Assembly: GCA_027318585.1 (NCBI GenBank)
Contig: DAHVOW010000003.1
Coordinates: 1-64,000 of the forward strand
Direction of reading: 5' to 3'
DNA: 64,000 nt
Source of the DNA: Methanobacteriaceae archaeon
GTDB taxonomy: Archaea > Methanobacteriota > Methanobacteria > Methanobacteriales > Methanobacteriaceae
Shown: in pieces, positions 48,272-56,616 of the stretch
How positions within the stretch are numbered: position 1 is the stretch's first letter
Layout: each line of letters opens with the position of its first letter
Made by a program: the position numbers and the translations under genes
Notes under the pieces: generated by a model
What the model saw: the letters and a program-made list of their open reading frames with translations, nothing else
Told to the model about the DNA's origin: nothing
Databases searched by the model: none

Positions 48272-49132
48272 TTAGATTATTCTTTCAATGGGAACCACCA
48301 GAATATCCCGGGCCCCGACTTTTTTAAGCCGGTTTACAACATTGAAAACTTCCTGTTCATCCACCACCGCATGTACAGCCACCACACCCTTATTTGAAAG
48401 TACCTGGGATACGGTGGGGCCGGTCAGGCCCGGCATGGCTTTCTTCACATCATCCAGAAACCTTTCCTCCACATTCATCATCACCAGCTTCTTGCCCTCC
48501 GCATCCAGAACCGCGCGGATACCGGTCCGGACTGCTTCCACCTTGTCATGTTTTTCCTGATAACTCTGGGGGTTGGCTATGAGCTTTATTGAGCTTTCCA
48601 GAATGTTATCTACGATTTTAAGGTGGTTCATCTGCAAGGTGGTGCCGGTGCTGGTGATATCGGTTATAAGATCCGCTACCCCGATGAAAGGGGCTATTTC
48701 GGTAGCCCCGGAAAGTTCCACGATATGAGCCTCTAGGCCCTGTGATTGCAGATAATTACGGGTCAGATGAGGAAATTCTGTGGCCACGGTTACTCCATCT
48801 ACCAGGTCATCAGGGGTGTTGATGGAGGAATCTTCTGGTGCAGCCAGAACCAAACGGGCACTCCCAAAATTCAGGTCCTCCAGGATCTCCACCTCCGCAT
48901 CATGCTCCCGGATAAGATCCAGGCCAGTCATCCCCATATCAGCCGCACCATCAGCCACAAACTCGGGAATGTCCGCGGCCCGGGTGAACATCACACTTAT
49001 CTCATCATCATAGGTATCTGAGAATAACTTACGATTAGCTGCATCTTTAAGCCCGATACCAGCTTTTTCCAAAAGTTTCACAGCCGGGTCGCTGATCCTG
49101 CCCTTGGATGGTAAAGCAATTCTTATCTTCAT
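48272..49132 (-). CDS. hisG: ATP phosphoribosyltransferase, long form
   Basis: HisG starts histidine synthesis by joining ATP and PRPP. IRIALPSKGRISDPAVKLLEKAG opens the protein; GMTGLDLIREHD and DLITDITSTGTTLQMNHLKIVD are typical. The last ~75 residues are the C-terminal regulatory domain for histidine feedback, so it is the HisZ-independent long form. Length is 286 residues. Confidence 0.95.
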   Translation of the reverse strand: MKIRIALPSKGRISDPAVKLLEKAGIGLKDAANRKLFSDTYDDEISVMFTRAADIPEFVADGAADMGMTGLDLIREHDAEVEILEDLNFGSARLVLAAPEDSSINTPDDLVDGVTVATEFPHLTRNYLQSQGLEAHIVELSGATEIAPFIGVADLITDITSTGTTLQMNHLKIVDNILESSIKLIANPQSYQEKHDKVEAVRTGIRAVLDAEGKKLVMMNVEERFLDDVKKAMPGLTGPTVSQVLSNKGVVAVHAVVDEQEVFNVVNRLKKVGARDILVVPIERII

Positions 49133-49208
49133 AAATAATCCTCCTTCATAGGTGATAAATCAATATAACAAGCATTCCATATCCTTAAATTAACATTCAT
49201 AAGCTAAA

Positions 49209-49358
49209 TTATATTATATTCTTCTCATTACCTTGGCTTGGTCCATCAACTCCTATCACCAAGTTGCCTATTAAAAGTGAGGGATCACACAACCCCTCCA
49301 CATACAGGGAGTCATCAGATTTAATACTCCACTTTTCTTGACATATATTATTCCAGGA
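49209..49358 (-). other. Open coding-like remnant downstream of trkA
   Basis: A 49-codon frame without a start ends at 49209. It contains protein-like sequence (SLYVEGLCDPSLLIGNLVIG then VDGPSQGN). No family is recognised. It may be the tail of a lost gene or chance. The rest of the spacer 49133-49412 shows nothing I can name. Confidence 0.25.
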
Positions 49359-49412
49359 TTAATATTATTGTAAAATATGTTCTGACTACTTAAGAAACTT
49401 CAAGTCTTGATA

Positions 49413-50063
49413 TTAGTCTATGAAATTATTCAAAATTTCCGAAGCTCGTTCAGTTTTAACTAATATTGAAATTTTCATACCTTCTTTTAAGACCATATCT
49501 GGCTTTGGAATTATTATATTTTCATTTTCGTAGACTGCTACAATTAGAAAATCATCGGTAGGACCTAAATCGCCTATTTTTTTTCCAATAGTTTTCTTAG
49601 AATCAACAGTTAAATCTATTAACTCGCCATCACCTTTACCTAAGATTACCAGATCTGTAATTTTAGGTCTCGTAATCAATTTTCCCAAATAATTAGCAAC
49701 GATTCTTTCAGGATTGATTATCAAATCGACACCTATTTTTTTAAATACTCTCTCATGTCGGGGATCAATTACTCTAGCGAGGATTTTAGGTACTTTATAT
49801 TCTTTTGCCAACATACAGGCCAATAAATTGGAATCATCGCTTCCTGTTACCGCTACGAACACGTCCGCTTCATCTATATTAGCATCTTCTAATATTTGAG
49901 GATCAGTACAGTTTCCACAAAGAACCAAAGCATCTAATTGTGAAGCGGCAATGCTGCACAAATTTCTATCAGTTTCAACCAAAACAATATCATGTCCATC
50001 ACTAATTAAAAAGGATGCCAGGTTCTCACCGACTCTACCACTACCAACTATTATAATGTGCAT
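49413..50063 (-). CDS. trkA: TrkA-type potassium uptake regulatory subunit
   Basis: A Rossmann RCK domain (HIIIVGSGRVGENLASFL, VLCGNCTDPQ, VAVTGSDDSNLLA) is followed by a TrkA-C domain (LGPTDDFLIVAVYENENIIIPKP). It should bind NAD(H) or nucleotides and gate a TrkH-like membrane subunit. No trkH gene is adjacent, and the neighbouring DNA is degraded, so the partner is elsewhere or lost. Length is 216 residues. Confidence 0.9.
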   Translation of the reverse strand: MHIIIVGSGRVGENLASFLISDGHDIVLVETDRNLCSIAASQLDALVLCGNCTDPQILEDANIDEADVFVAVTGSDDSNLLACMLAKEYKVPKILARVIDPRHERVFKKIGVDLIINPERIVANYLGKLITRPKITDLVILGKGDGELIDLTVDSKKTIGKKIGDLGPTDDFLIVAVYENENIIIPKPDMVLKEGMKISILVKTERASEILNNFID

Positions 50064-50188
50064 TTATTCCACACTCTCTTAATTATAAGATAATAGATTC
50101 TTCATCTTCCAGTTTTCTTGGTTGTTTACTAATAGGGACCGATCCTTCTTAAAGTAGAGGATCCCCAGGACCTTGGCGTTATATCATT

Positions 50189-50796
50189 CTATTTCTTCTC
50201 TCTTCTTTTCTTTATGATGTAATACAACACTAGTTGATTATTAATAAGGGCACGATGTTGCCCAAGATTGATAATTGGCCTTCCAGTTCTGGGTAAATAT
50301 TTCCTAAAAACCAGGCGAGAAGTCATCATGCACATATCTGCACCAGAGATCCGCAAGATGTGGTGAGAAGGTAGATTTTAAGGTCGTATTTTATCAAACC
50401 ACAAAGGAGGTTGATGGCAATGATAGGAATGATTGGAATGCTTCTGGCTATGAAATAGGTCATCAAACCGGCTTTCCTTGAATTTTTTTTTCAACATCAG
50501 CCACATCCTCCATGGAAACACCCAGATACTTCCCGGTCCGTCTATGAATGGGTTTTCCAATTATAAGCAAAATAATAGTAAGATAAAGAACCTATGGTGG
50601 TTACTAAAGAAGCAGGGATGACAATTTTTTTTAAAAGAGTAAGGAATTAAGAGATAGGGGAACTCCTTGCAGGGTGGTGATGCTTGTGGTTATAACTATT
50701 ATGCTAGCAGGGATGGGAACGAAGAACTGCTCCAGAATAACCCAAAAAGACAACTAAAGCACTATTATTAATTATAAATGACTCTAAACTAGTCAT
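50189..50796 (-). pseudogene. Decayed DedA/VTT-domain membrane protein gene
   Basis: Reading the minus strand from an ATG at 50796 and switching frame about six times reconstructs a protein of roughly 200 residues. Segments in order include SALVVFLG; VILEQFFVPIPASIIV; IVIPASLVTTIGSLSYYYF; GKPIHRRTGKYLGVS; YFIARSIPIIPIIAINLLCG; LAWFLGNIYPELEGQL; and LYYIIKKRREKK before a TAG at 50191-50189. The VPIP, ARSIPIIP and YLGVS.ED elements fit the DedA/SNARE-associated (VTT) family. Frame breaks lie near 50740, 50631 (in an A8 run), 50562, 50460, 50325 and 50232. It is not expressed as an intact protein. Confidence 0.8.
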
Positions 50797-51253
50797 CGAC
50801 GATAACACCATATGGATATTTTATTTTTTAGATTATATCCTTTGGGCATACCCGTTTCATTGCAAAATAAATTTCTTCTCCAGTTCTCTCTGAAAACCCC
50901 TATTTGCTGGGGCTCATTTGAGCGTTAATTTATATTTTGCTTATTCTTTATTCATTTGATCTGATGGATTATCAGAATAATTTATTCCATCAATTATTAG
51001 TTAAATCCCTATTACAATGGTAGTGGGTTCGGACATAGAATTAGTATCATGCATAGTTACCAGAAATTCTATCTAAAGCTCCGACTCCTCTATCTAAAGT
51101 TTCTACTCCTTTAATACCTTTTTTTCTTTAGTAAATAGTGATATTATCGAATCATCAAGAATATCCCATCAAAAATGTCGAATTAAGTCATATTTCAACA
51201 GTTATTTAAAATACTTTAGCACAATATAATAATAGAATTAAGGGGGTATGCAT
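50797..51253. other. AT-rich gene-poor spacer
   Basis: No intact coding frame is visible. It holds a pair of 21-bp tandem repeats (51069-51110). A 23-codon open stretch on the minus strand spans those repeats and reads GVETLDRGVGALDRISGNYA before a stop. A TATA-like TTATTTAAAATAC near 51202-51214 precedes the lipoprotein gene. Confidence 0.5.
51069..51110. repeat. Two 21-bp tandem repeats
   Basis: CTATCTAAAG followed by an 11-base variable part ending ACTCCT occurs twice in a row, with 18 of 21 positions identical. The unit is seven codons long and encodes a GV-E/G-x-LDR heptad on the minus strand, consistent with decayed coding sequence. Confidence 0.5.
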
Positions 51254-51691
51254 TTGAAAAAGTCGGGAATAGGGGTTATTGGAATATTGGTTGTTTTAAT
51301 GGCGGTTGTTTTTGTTTCGGGTTGCACTAGTACTGAAAAGTTGTTGTTTCAGTATGACTTGTCAGCTGGAGAATCTCCCAATTTTGTAGGGGTACAAAAT
51401 GTGACCATACCAAATGGAACCACTTCGGTTAAGTTCGTAGCTCAGAACTTAACCAGATTATATCCTAACGTTAACACTTCAAACGTGATCATATACCTTT
51501 TAAACACCATACCTGTCTCTGGGGCAACCGGTGAAAACTACACCGTAAATATCCTTGAACAGAAGACCATAGAATTGTCAAATGAAACTCAACCACTCTC
51601 CGTAACGTACAAATTTAACAACACGCAGTTAAAAGGACTTGTAATCGTTAATACCAACGCCAAAGGAGTAATACAAATATTCACCACATAA
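51254..51691 (+). CDS. Secreted lipoprotein, first gene of the envelope cluster
   Basis: A signal sequence (KKSGIGVIGILVVLMAVVF) ends in the lipobox VSGC, so the protein is likely lipid-anchored outside the membrane. The mature ~125 residues are rich in Asn and Thr and beta-prone, with no recognised family. TTG at 51254 is preferred because GGGGG lies seven bases upstream; the ATG at 51248 is only one base from it. It opens a run of eight same-strand genes. Confidence 0.65.
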   Translation: MKKSGIGVIGILVVLMAVVFVSGCTSTEKLLFQYDLSAGESPNFVGVQNVTIPNGTTSVKFVAQNLTRLYPNVNTSNVIIYLLNTIPVSGATGENYTVNILEQKTIELSNETQPLSVTYKFNNTQLKGLVIVNTNAKGVIQIFTT

Positions 51692-51765
51692 AAAAAACTT
51701 TAAATGGAAGATGTGCCATATGGTACAACTTCCCTATTTAATAAACATATGGGAGGTGAAAGAAA

Positions 51766-52125
51766 ATGGCAGAAGAAAAAACAAAACCCATGATTAAAGA
51801 AGTGGCATCCTTACCAGTTCTTGAATTTTCATTTATCATATCAGTTATATCACTAATATTATCCTTCATAGCAGGAATAATCTGGTTCATTGTCGGGTAT
51901 TCAACCATATACCAGATAAGTACCTTTATAATAAGTTTAAACAACGAAACAGCAGCTGTAGTAAATTCAGTGGCAGGTTCAATCACTGCTATGGGAGCTC
52001 TGTACCTCATCATAGTATGGCCTATTATGGCGTTCATCTTTACATTCATAGGAGCCGCGATAGTAGCCTTACTCTACAACGTCTTAGCACCCAGAATCGG
52101 TGGAATCAAACTAAAACTCGAATAA
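51766..52125 (+). CDS. Small multi-spanning membrane protein (hypothetical)
   Basis: Two to three hydrophobic segments (FSFIISVISLILSFIAGIIWFI and ALYLIIVWPIMAFIFTFIG) bracket a polar loop. The C-terminus is short and basic (RIGGIKLKLE) and recalls small DUF3566-like membrane proteins, but I cannot assign a family. A GGGAGGTG ribosome site precedes the ATG. It belongs to the envelope cluster. Confidence 0.7.
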   Translation: MAEEKTKPMIKEVASLPVLEFSFIISVISLILSFIAGIIWFIVGYSTIYQISTFIISLNNETAAVVNSVAGSITAMGALYLIIVWPIMAFIFTFIGAAIVALLYNVLAPRIGGIKLKLE

Positions 52126-52165
52126 CAAGAAAGAGCATTATAAAGATAAATTTGAGGTGATATTA

Positions 52166-52324
52166 ATGGTCGAAACAAAACAAGCCAGTGGCGGAGCAAT
52201 GATTGCCCTTGCAATCATTATTGGGCTACTAATCTGGATATTCCCAATGTTAGTATACTGGTACGCCTGGTTTGCAGTATTCATGCTATTCTTTGGTGGC
52301 ATCGCTGCCTTATTAACCAAATAA
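52166..52324 (+). CDS. 52-residue double-spanning membrane peptide
   Basis: A short intact frame starts with ATG behind GAGGTGAT. After a polar N-terminus (VETKQASGGA) come two hydrophobic helices separated by Pro and Tyr/Trp (MLVYWYAWFAV). It ends with TK. The good ribosome site and its place 40 bases after the preceding gene argue that it is real. No family is recognised. Confidence 0.65.
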   Translation: MVETKQASGGAMIALAIIIGLLIWIFPMLVYWYAWFAVFMLFFGGIAALLTK

Positions 52325-52400
52325 GGCAGATAGTAACCTATAGAATACATTCAAATCTTTATTTTTTTACAAATTCGATTAAAAATATGTTGGTATACCA

Positions 52401-52823
52401 ATGGCCGATATAAACATTCCACAGAATATATTTCTTATTATAATAGCCGTAATTGCTGTCGTAACTATAATTATAATCGTAATGCAGTGGAGAAGGGTTA
52501 GGGAGGCTCAAAGTAACGTAGAATTTTTGCAAAAACAAGCGGAACTCAAGAAAATTGAACTAGTGGATAAGGACCTGGGAGCTAAACGAATGATGGAAAA
52601 CGTCCTCCCCTTACCTCAGGAACAACAGGAAAAACTGGGCCAAATACGTGGAGAAACCTCCAAATTAATGCACAAAACAGGATTCTTACACGGCGAAATA
52701 AACGAAAGAGTAACCCGCCTAGAAGCCCTAAATGAATACGAGAAACTCCAAAAACTCCTAATCGAAATAGAAAAAAGAGAAAAAGACGTAGAAAAAAAGA
52801 GCAAAAGAAAAGGGGGACTGTAA
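52401..52823 (+). CDS. Membrane-anchored coiled-coil protein
   Basis: One N-terminal helix (NIFLIIIAVIAVVTIIIIVM) is followed by about 105 charged residues with heptad-like spacing. The end is very basic (EKDVEKKSKRKGG). It should project a coiled coil from the membrane. No ribosome site is seen and a TATA-like TTAAAAATATG lies about 20 bases before the ATG, so it may be leaderless. The next gene starts five bases after its stop. Confidence 0.7.
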   Translation: MADINIPQNIFLIIIAVIAVVTIIIIVMQWRRVREAQSNVEFLQKQAELKKIELVDKDLGAKRMMENVLPLPQEQQEKLGQIRGETSKLMHKTGFLHGEINERVTRLEALNEYEKLQKLLIEIEKREKDVEKKSKRKGGL

Positions 52824-52827
52824 TAAT

Positions 52828-53394
52828 ATGACCGCACTCGAATTATTCGCCATAATAGTCTTAGCCGGGGCCGTAATAGTACTTCTATACTACTACCTCC
52901 GAGACCGCAGTATAAGCCTAGAAACCATGAGAACCGATGCCACAAACCTGGGCCAAACAGTACGCACCGGAGCCAGCGACATAGGCGGAAAAGTAAAGAC
53001 TGAAAGTCATATGCAAGGTATGGGGGAAAAATTACACGTATCCGAAGTCAGCCAAAAAGTCTCCGGTGTCGGAGAAAAGATAAATGTGTCAAGTGTCGGA
53101 GAAAAGGTCTCTGGCGTGGGACAAAGTCTAAAAGGCAAAGTTAAAGAAGTACCAATAAGTACCGATGTTTTATCTGGGAAAATAGACCAATTTCTGGACG
53201 AAAAAAGTGATCAACTTATAAAAGACTGGGAGCTGGCCACCAAAAAGGATATCGGTGAGCTGGAAAAGAAATACACCAAAGTAACCAGGGATCTGGGCGA
53301 TCTGGAAAGGCGATTCAAAGAATACCGAGGACACGCCAACACAAAATTCGAGAATATTGAAAGACGATTGAACACATTAGAGGGTGAAGAATAG
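52828..53394 (+). CDS. Membrane-anchored helical protein with ELEKKY tail motif
   Basis: An N-terminal helix (LELFAIIVLAGAVIVLLYYYL) precedes a repeat region of VSGVGEK / VSSVGEK units (residues ~65-110) likely to form amphipathic helices. A C-terminal coiled coil carries ELEKKYTKVTRDLGDLERR. That motif recurs at the end of the membrane YbjQ protein (53822-54925), suggesting a shared contact. GGGGGA overlaps the preceding gene's end and serves as ribosome site. Confidence 0.7.
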   Translation: MTALELFAIIVLAGAVIVLLYYYLRDRSISLETMRTDATNLGQTVRTGASDIGGKVKTESHMQGMGEKLHVSEVSQKVSGVGEKINVSSVGEKVSGVGQSLKGKVKEVPISTDVLSGKIDQFLDEKSDQLIKDWELATKKDIGELEKKYTKVTRDLGDLERRFKEYRGHANTKFENIERRLNTLEGEE

Positions 53395-53470
53395 GATATA
53401 TTGAGAACCAATACTTAATAATTAAAAAAAATTTAATCATTCAACACATTTTCATCAACAGGTGCATGAA

Positions 53471-53797
53471 ATGCTGATATTAACCTCTCCAACCATTCAA
53501 GGGAAAAAAATAATTGAACATCAGGGTTTAGTTACTGGAGACGCACTCCTGGGTGCGAATCTGTACAAGGATTTGTTCTCAGGAGTAAGGGATGTAGTGG
53601 GGGGAAGAACCTCCAAATATGAAGAAGAACTTAACACTGCCAGAAACATGGCCCTAGAGAGCATGGGAGAAAAAGCAGAAAAACTGGGTGCTAATGCCAT
53701 CATAGGGACCCGTGTATCTTATCATAACTTGGGAGGCACTATGGGTAATACCATAATGGTCACGGTCTCCGGCACTGCAGTTACTTACCAGGAATAA
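53471..53797 (+). CDS. YbjQ / UPF0145 family protein
   Basis: The 108-residue protein fits YbjQ: ILTSPTIQGKKIIEHQGLVTGD, a middle region EELNTARNMALESMGEKAEKLGANAIIGTRV, and the final MVTVSGTAVTYQ. Such proteins form pentamers and are described as putative heavy-metal-binding, with no proven function. The ATG at 53471 has AGGTG six bases upstream. It is next to a second, membrane-tethered YbjQ-like gene. Confidence 0.85.
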   Translation: MLILTSPTIQGKKIIEHQGLVTGDALLGANLYKDLFSGVRDVVGGRTSKYEEELNTARNMALESMGEKAEKLGANAIIGTRVSYHNLGGTMGNTIMVTVSGTAVTYQE

Positions 53798-53821
53798 CTA
53801 AAAACCCTTGTGGTGAGTATT

Positions 53822-54925
53822 ATGCCTTTGTTGAAGTCTTTAAAAGAAAAACGCTGGGCATTAGTGGCGTTATTACTAGGCGTATTAGTGGGCTTTGGTT
53901 CTGCCCTTATTTGTATAGCCTGGAATCTTGTTATTTTTGGATTTAACATCATGTATATATTGTCTCCTTTACTGGCAGGCTTTATAGAAACTACCATAGC
54001 CAGCAGAAAGTACGGGAGAAGCACCGGAGCCATCAGTGCTCTTTTAACCTTCATGCTAATCAATGGTTATGGTTGGTTTGGTCCGGGCATAATTTTTCCC
54101 AAAGAACCTGTCACACTAAGTTTAATCACCATAATTGCCATAATACTGACCATACAGGCTGCATTTCCCATATTAGTGAACTACATCCTCTTTGTAGTGG
54201 TAGTGGGTACCTTCCTAAAGATCACTAAACCACTACTTAACCTGCCTTCCAGAATAATGCGAAGAATACCGGTTGAAACCAAAAAAGAAGCGGTAGCCAA
54301 GCAGCCGGATGAAATTTTCCTTGACGCGCTAACTATTCCATTGTTATCCGTTCCTAATCCGGATGGGAAGAGAGTACAGAGATACATCGGCATAGTGGCC
54401 GGGGAAGGCATTGCAGAAGAGAAAAATTCAGAGGGACGACTTTCAAATCTACTAAAAATCATCGAACCCACACCCTTAGAGGATATGAATTTAGGAGAAG
54501 CCAAAAAGATGGCACTATCTCGAATGCTAGAAAATGCTGAATCAATGGGAGCAAATGCAGTTGAAGAGGTGTTAATTGACTACGTCTCCATGGGTGGCCT
54601 GCAAGGAAGCATAACCATAGTAACTGCTACCGGGACCGCCATCATCCTGGGTGAAGAAGGACTTGGGGAAAGTAATATGGAGAGAATAATAGAGAAAATT
54701 AAAGATTTCGATCAGCAAACTAATAAAGATGCAATTATCTCAGGCAAAGATGAAACCAATGAAACACCGGAAGCAGATGATATGTACAAAAGTGATGAAC
54801 CATTCCTCAATGATGCGAACTTAACAATCCTGGATTTCGAATTTATTCCTAGTGAAAACTTTAGAGAGCTTGAAAAGAGATATTTGGAAGTTTTAAGAGA
54901 TTTAAAAAAACTTGATGATACTTAG
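53822..54925 (+). CDS. Membrane protein with C-terminal YbjQ-like domain and coiled tail
   Basis: Four or so N-terminal helices (ALVALLLGVLVGF to NYILFVVVVGTFL) are followed by a cytoplasmic part. A YbjQ-like domain (GEAKKMALSRMLENAESMGANAVEEV through IVTATGTAIILG) resembles the preceding protein. The final residues ELEKRYLEVLRDLKKLDD match the tail of the protein at 52828-53394. The ATG at 53822 has GGTGAG five bases before it. The two YbjQ genes probably arose by duplication. Confidence 0.75.
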   Translation: MPLLKSLKEKRWALVALLLGVLVGFGSALICIAWNLVIFGFNIMYILSPLLAGFIETTIASRKYGRSTGAISALLTFMLINGYGWFGPGIIFPKEPVTLSLITIIAIILTIQAAFPILVNYILFVVVVGTFLKITKPLLNLPSRIMRRIPVETKKEAVAKQPDEIFLDALTIPLLSVPNPDGKRVQRYIGIVAGEGIAEEKNSEGRLSNLLKIIEPTPLEDMNLGEAKKMALSRMLENAESMGANAVEEVLIDYVSMGGLQGSITIVTATGTAIILGEEGLGESNMERIIEKIKDFDQQTNKDAIISGKDETNETPEADDMYKSDEPFLNDANLTILDFEFIPSENFRELEKRYLEVLRDLKKLDDT

Positions 54926-54975
54926 AAAGGAGATAATGAACACAAAAGGGGATAGGGTACAGGGGGATGGATATT

Positions 54976-55200
54976 ATGAGGACTAAAGAGGAAATAATTG
55001 GAAAAGAAGTAGTAGATGTAAATGCCATAGTAATTGGCCAGGTAAAGGACGTGGACATAAATTTCGAGGATAGAACAGTGGAAAGATTAGTAGTAGGGCA
55101 AGGAGGATTCTTACAGGGCATAAGAAGTTCTGAAGACATTTTAATTCCTCTCCACATGGTCATAGCCATTGGAGATAAAATACTCATAAAAAGAGAATAA
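54976..55200 (+). CDS. PRC-barrel domain protein
   Basis: The 74-residue protein has the PRC-barrel pattern: EEIIGKEVVDVNAIVIGQVKDVDINFED, then LVVGQG and ILIPLHMVIAIGDKILIK. Such small beta barrels bind RNA or proteins in ribosome maturation and photosynthesis systems, and similar stand-alone forms are common in methanogens. AGGGGGA lies upstream of the ATG. It is the last gene before the terminator at 55223. Confidence 0.75.
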   Translation: MRTKEEIIGKEVVDVNAIVIGQVKDVDINFEDRTVERLVVGQGGFLQGIRSSEDILIPLHMVIAIGDKILIKRE

Positions 55201-55222
55201 ATCCATATTTTATTATAAATCA

Positions 55223-55257
55223 TTAAAGAAGGGTCTTTTCACTTCTTTAAATTTTTT
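55223..55257 (+). terminator. Hairpin terminator closing the envelope cluster
   Basis: TTAAAGAAG (55223-55231), a 10-base loop and CTTCTTTAA (55242-55250) form a perfect 9-bp stem. It is followed by ATTTTTTATT. The arrangement is a strong intrinsic-type terminator and marks the end of the eight-gene run. Confidence 0.7.
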
Positions 55258-55317
55258 ATTAGAATGTAAATCCTATTTTCAACAATTGACTATATTTATA
55301 TACATAAGGTGTGCCTG

Positions 55318-56607
55318 ATGGAAACCCAGAATATTCTCATAAAAAACGTTACAATACCCCTTTCCAGTACCAGAAAAGGTTCGGTGCTTATAGAAGATGA
55401 CCTAATCGTAGATGTAGGTCCGGATGGAAGAGACCAGGCCGATGTGGTTATTGATGGTGCGGGGAAGGTTCTTATCCCGGGGCTGGTGAACACTCACACC
55501 CACCTGTCCATGTCTTTACTCCGGGGAATGGCCGATGACCTGCCCCTGAATACCTGGCTGGAGGATTATATATGGCCAGCGGAAGCCCATCTAGATGGGG
55601 AACACTGCTACGCCGGGGCCCTGCTGGCGGCTCTGGAGATGATCCGGACCGGTACAACCTGCTGTAATGATATGTACTTTTTTATGGACGATGTGGCCCG
55701 GGCCCTGGATGAAGCCGGCCTAAGGGGGGTTATATGTCATGGCATGATCGATAATGGTGATGAGGAAAAACGGAAAAAGGAGATCAGGGAAACGGAGCGC
55801 ATTATAGAAAAATGCCATAACACTTCACAGGGCCGGGTAAAAGTGGCATTAGGTCCTCATGCTCCCTACACCTGTTCAGAGGAACTTCTGCGTTGGAGTC
55901 GGGATAAGGCAGATGAGGAGGGATTGCAGATACATATGCACGTCTCCGAGACGGAAGGGGAGGTTCAGAATATGCTGGAATCAACCCAGAAAAGGCCCTT
56001 CGAATATCTGGACAGTCTGGGCATATTGGGGCCTGATCTCTTGGCGGCCCATGCCGTATGGCTCAGTGATGATGAGATCAACCTGGTTCGGGACCAGGGA
56101 GTGAAATTATCCCATAATCCGATAAGTAATATGAAACTGGCCTCAGGTATATCTCCAGTTACAGAAATGATTGACAAAGGGATTTGCGTATCCTTGGGAA
56201 CCGATGGTGCTGCGTCTAATAATAATCTAGACCTTTTCCAGGAGATGAAAACTTCAACCCTACTGCAGAAGGTTAACCGCATGGATCCTACAGCACTACC
56301 CACCCGGAAGGTATTGGAAATGGCCACCATTGACGGAGCCTGGGCCCTGGGATGGGAGGATGAGATTGGAACTATCCAAGTGGGTAAGAAGGCTGATCTA
56401 ATTTTGGTAGATATGAAGGCACCCCATTTAACACCCTCTGGAAACTATCTGTCCCATCTGGTTTACTCCGCTGAAGGATCCGATGTAGATACCGTGATCT
56501 GTAACGGGCAGATACTGATGCAGGAAAAAGAGGTCCTGGTCCTGGATACCGTGGAAGTAATGGACCTGGCCCAGGAAGCAGCCCAGGATCTGCTTCAAAA
56601 AAGTTAA
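55318..56607 (+). CDS. dadD: 5'-deoxyadenosine / MTA / SAH deaminase
   Basis: The amidohydrolase metal site is seen in NTHTHLSMSLLRGMADD, GPHAPYTCS, MHVSETEGE and LGTDGAASNN. This is the MtaD/DadD group, which deaminates 5'-deoxyadenosine, methylthioadenosine and S-adenosylhomocysteine, recycling products of SAM and radical-SAM chemistry. AAGGTG five bases before the ATG at 55318 fixes the start. The HAD gene starts ten bases after its stop. Confidence 0.9.
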   Translation: METQNILIKNVTIPLSSTRKGSVLIEDDLIVDVGPDGRDQADVVIDGAGKVLIPGLVNTHTHLSMSLLRGMADDLPLNTWLEDYIWPAEAHLDGEHCYAGALLAALEMIRTGTTCCNDMYFFMDDVARALDEAGLRGVICHGMIDNGDEEKRKKEIRETERIIEKCHNTSQGRVKVALGPHAPYTCSEELLRWSRDKADEEGLQIHMHVSETEGEVQNMLESTQKRPFEYLDSLGILGPDLLAAHAVWLSDDEINLVRDQGVKLSHNPISNMKLASGISPVTEMIDKGICVSLGTDGAASNNNLDLFQEMKTSTLLQKVNRMDPTALPTRKVLEMATIDGAWALGWEDEIGTIQVGKKADLILVDMKAPHLTPSGNYLSHLVYSAEGSDVDTVICNGQILMQEKEVLVLDTVEVMDLAQEAAQDLLQKS

Positions 56608-56616
56608 GGTGATTTA

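Noticed and set aside
50378..50560. 60-codon minus-strand frame as a real small gene
   Set aside because: It reads across several frames of the decayed DedA-type gene and its own sequence makes no sense as a protein.
49413..50796. A trkAH potassium uptake operon
   Set aside because: The degraded DNA next to trkA reconstructs to a DedA/VTT protein, not to TrkH.
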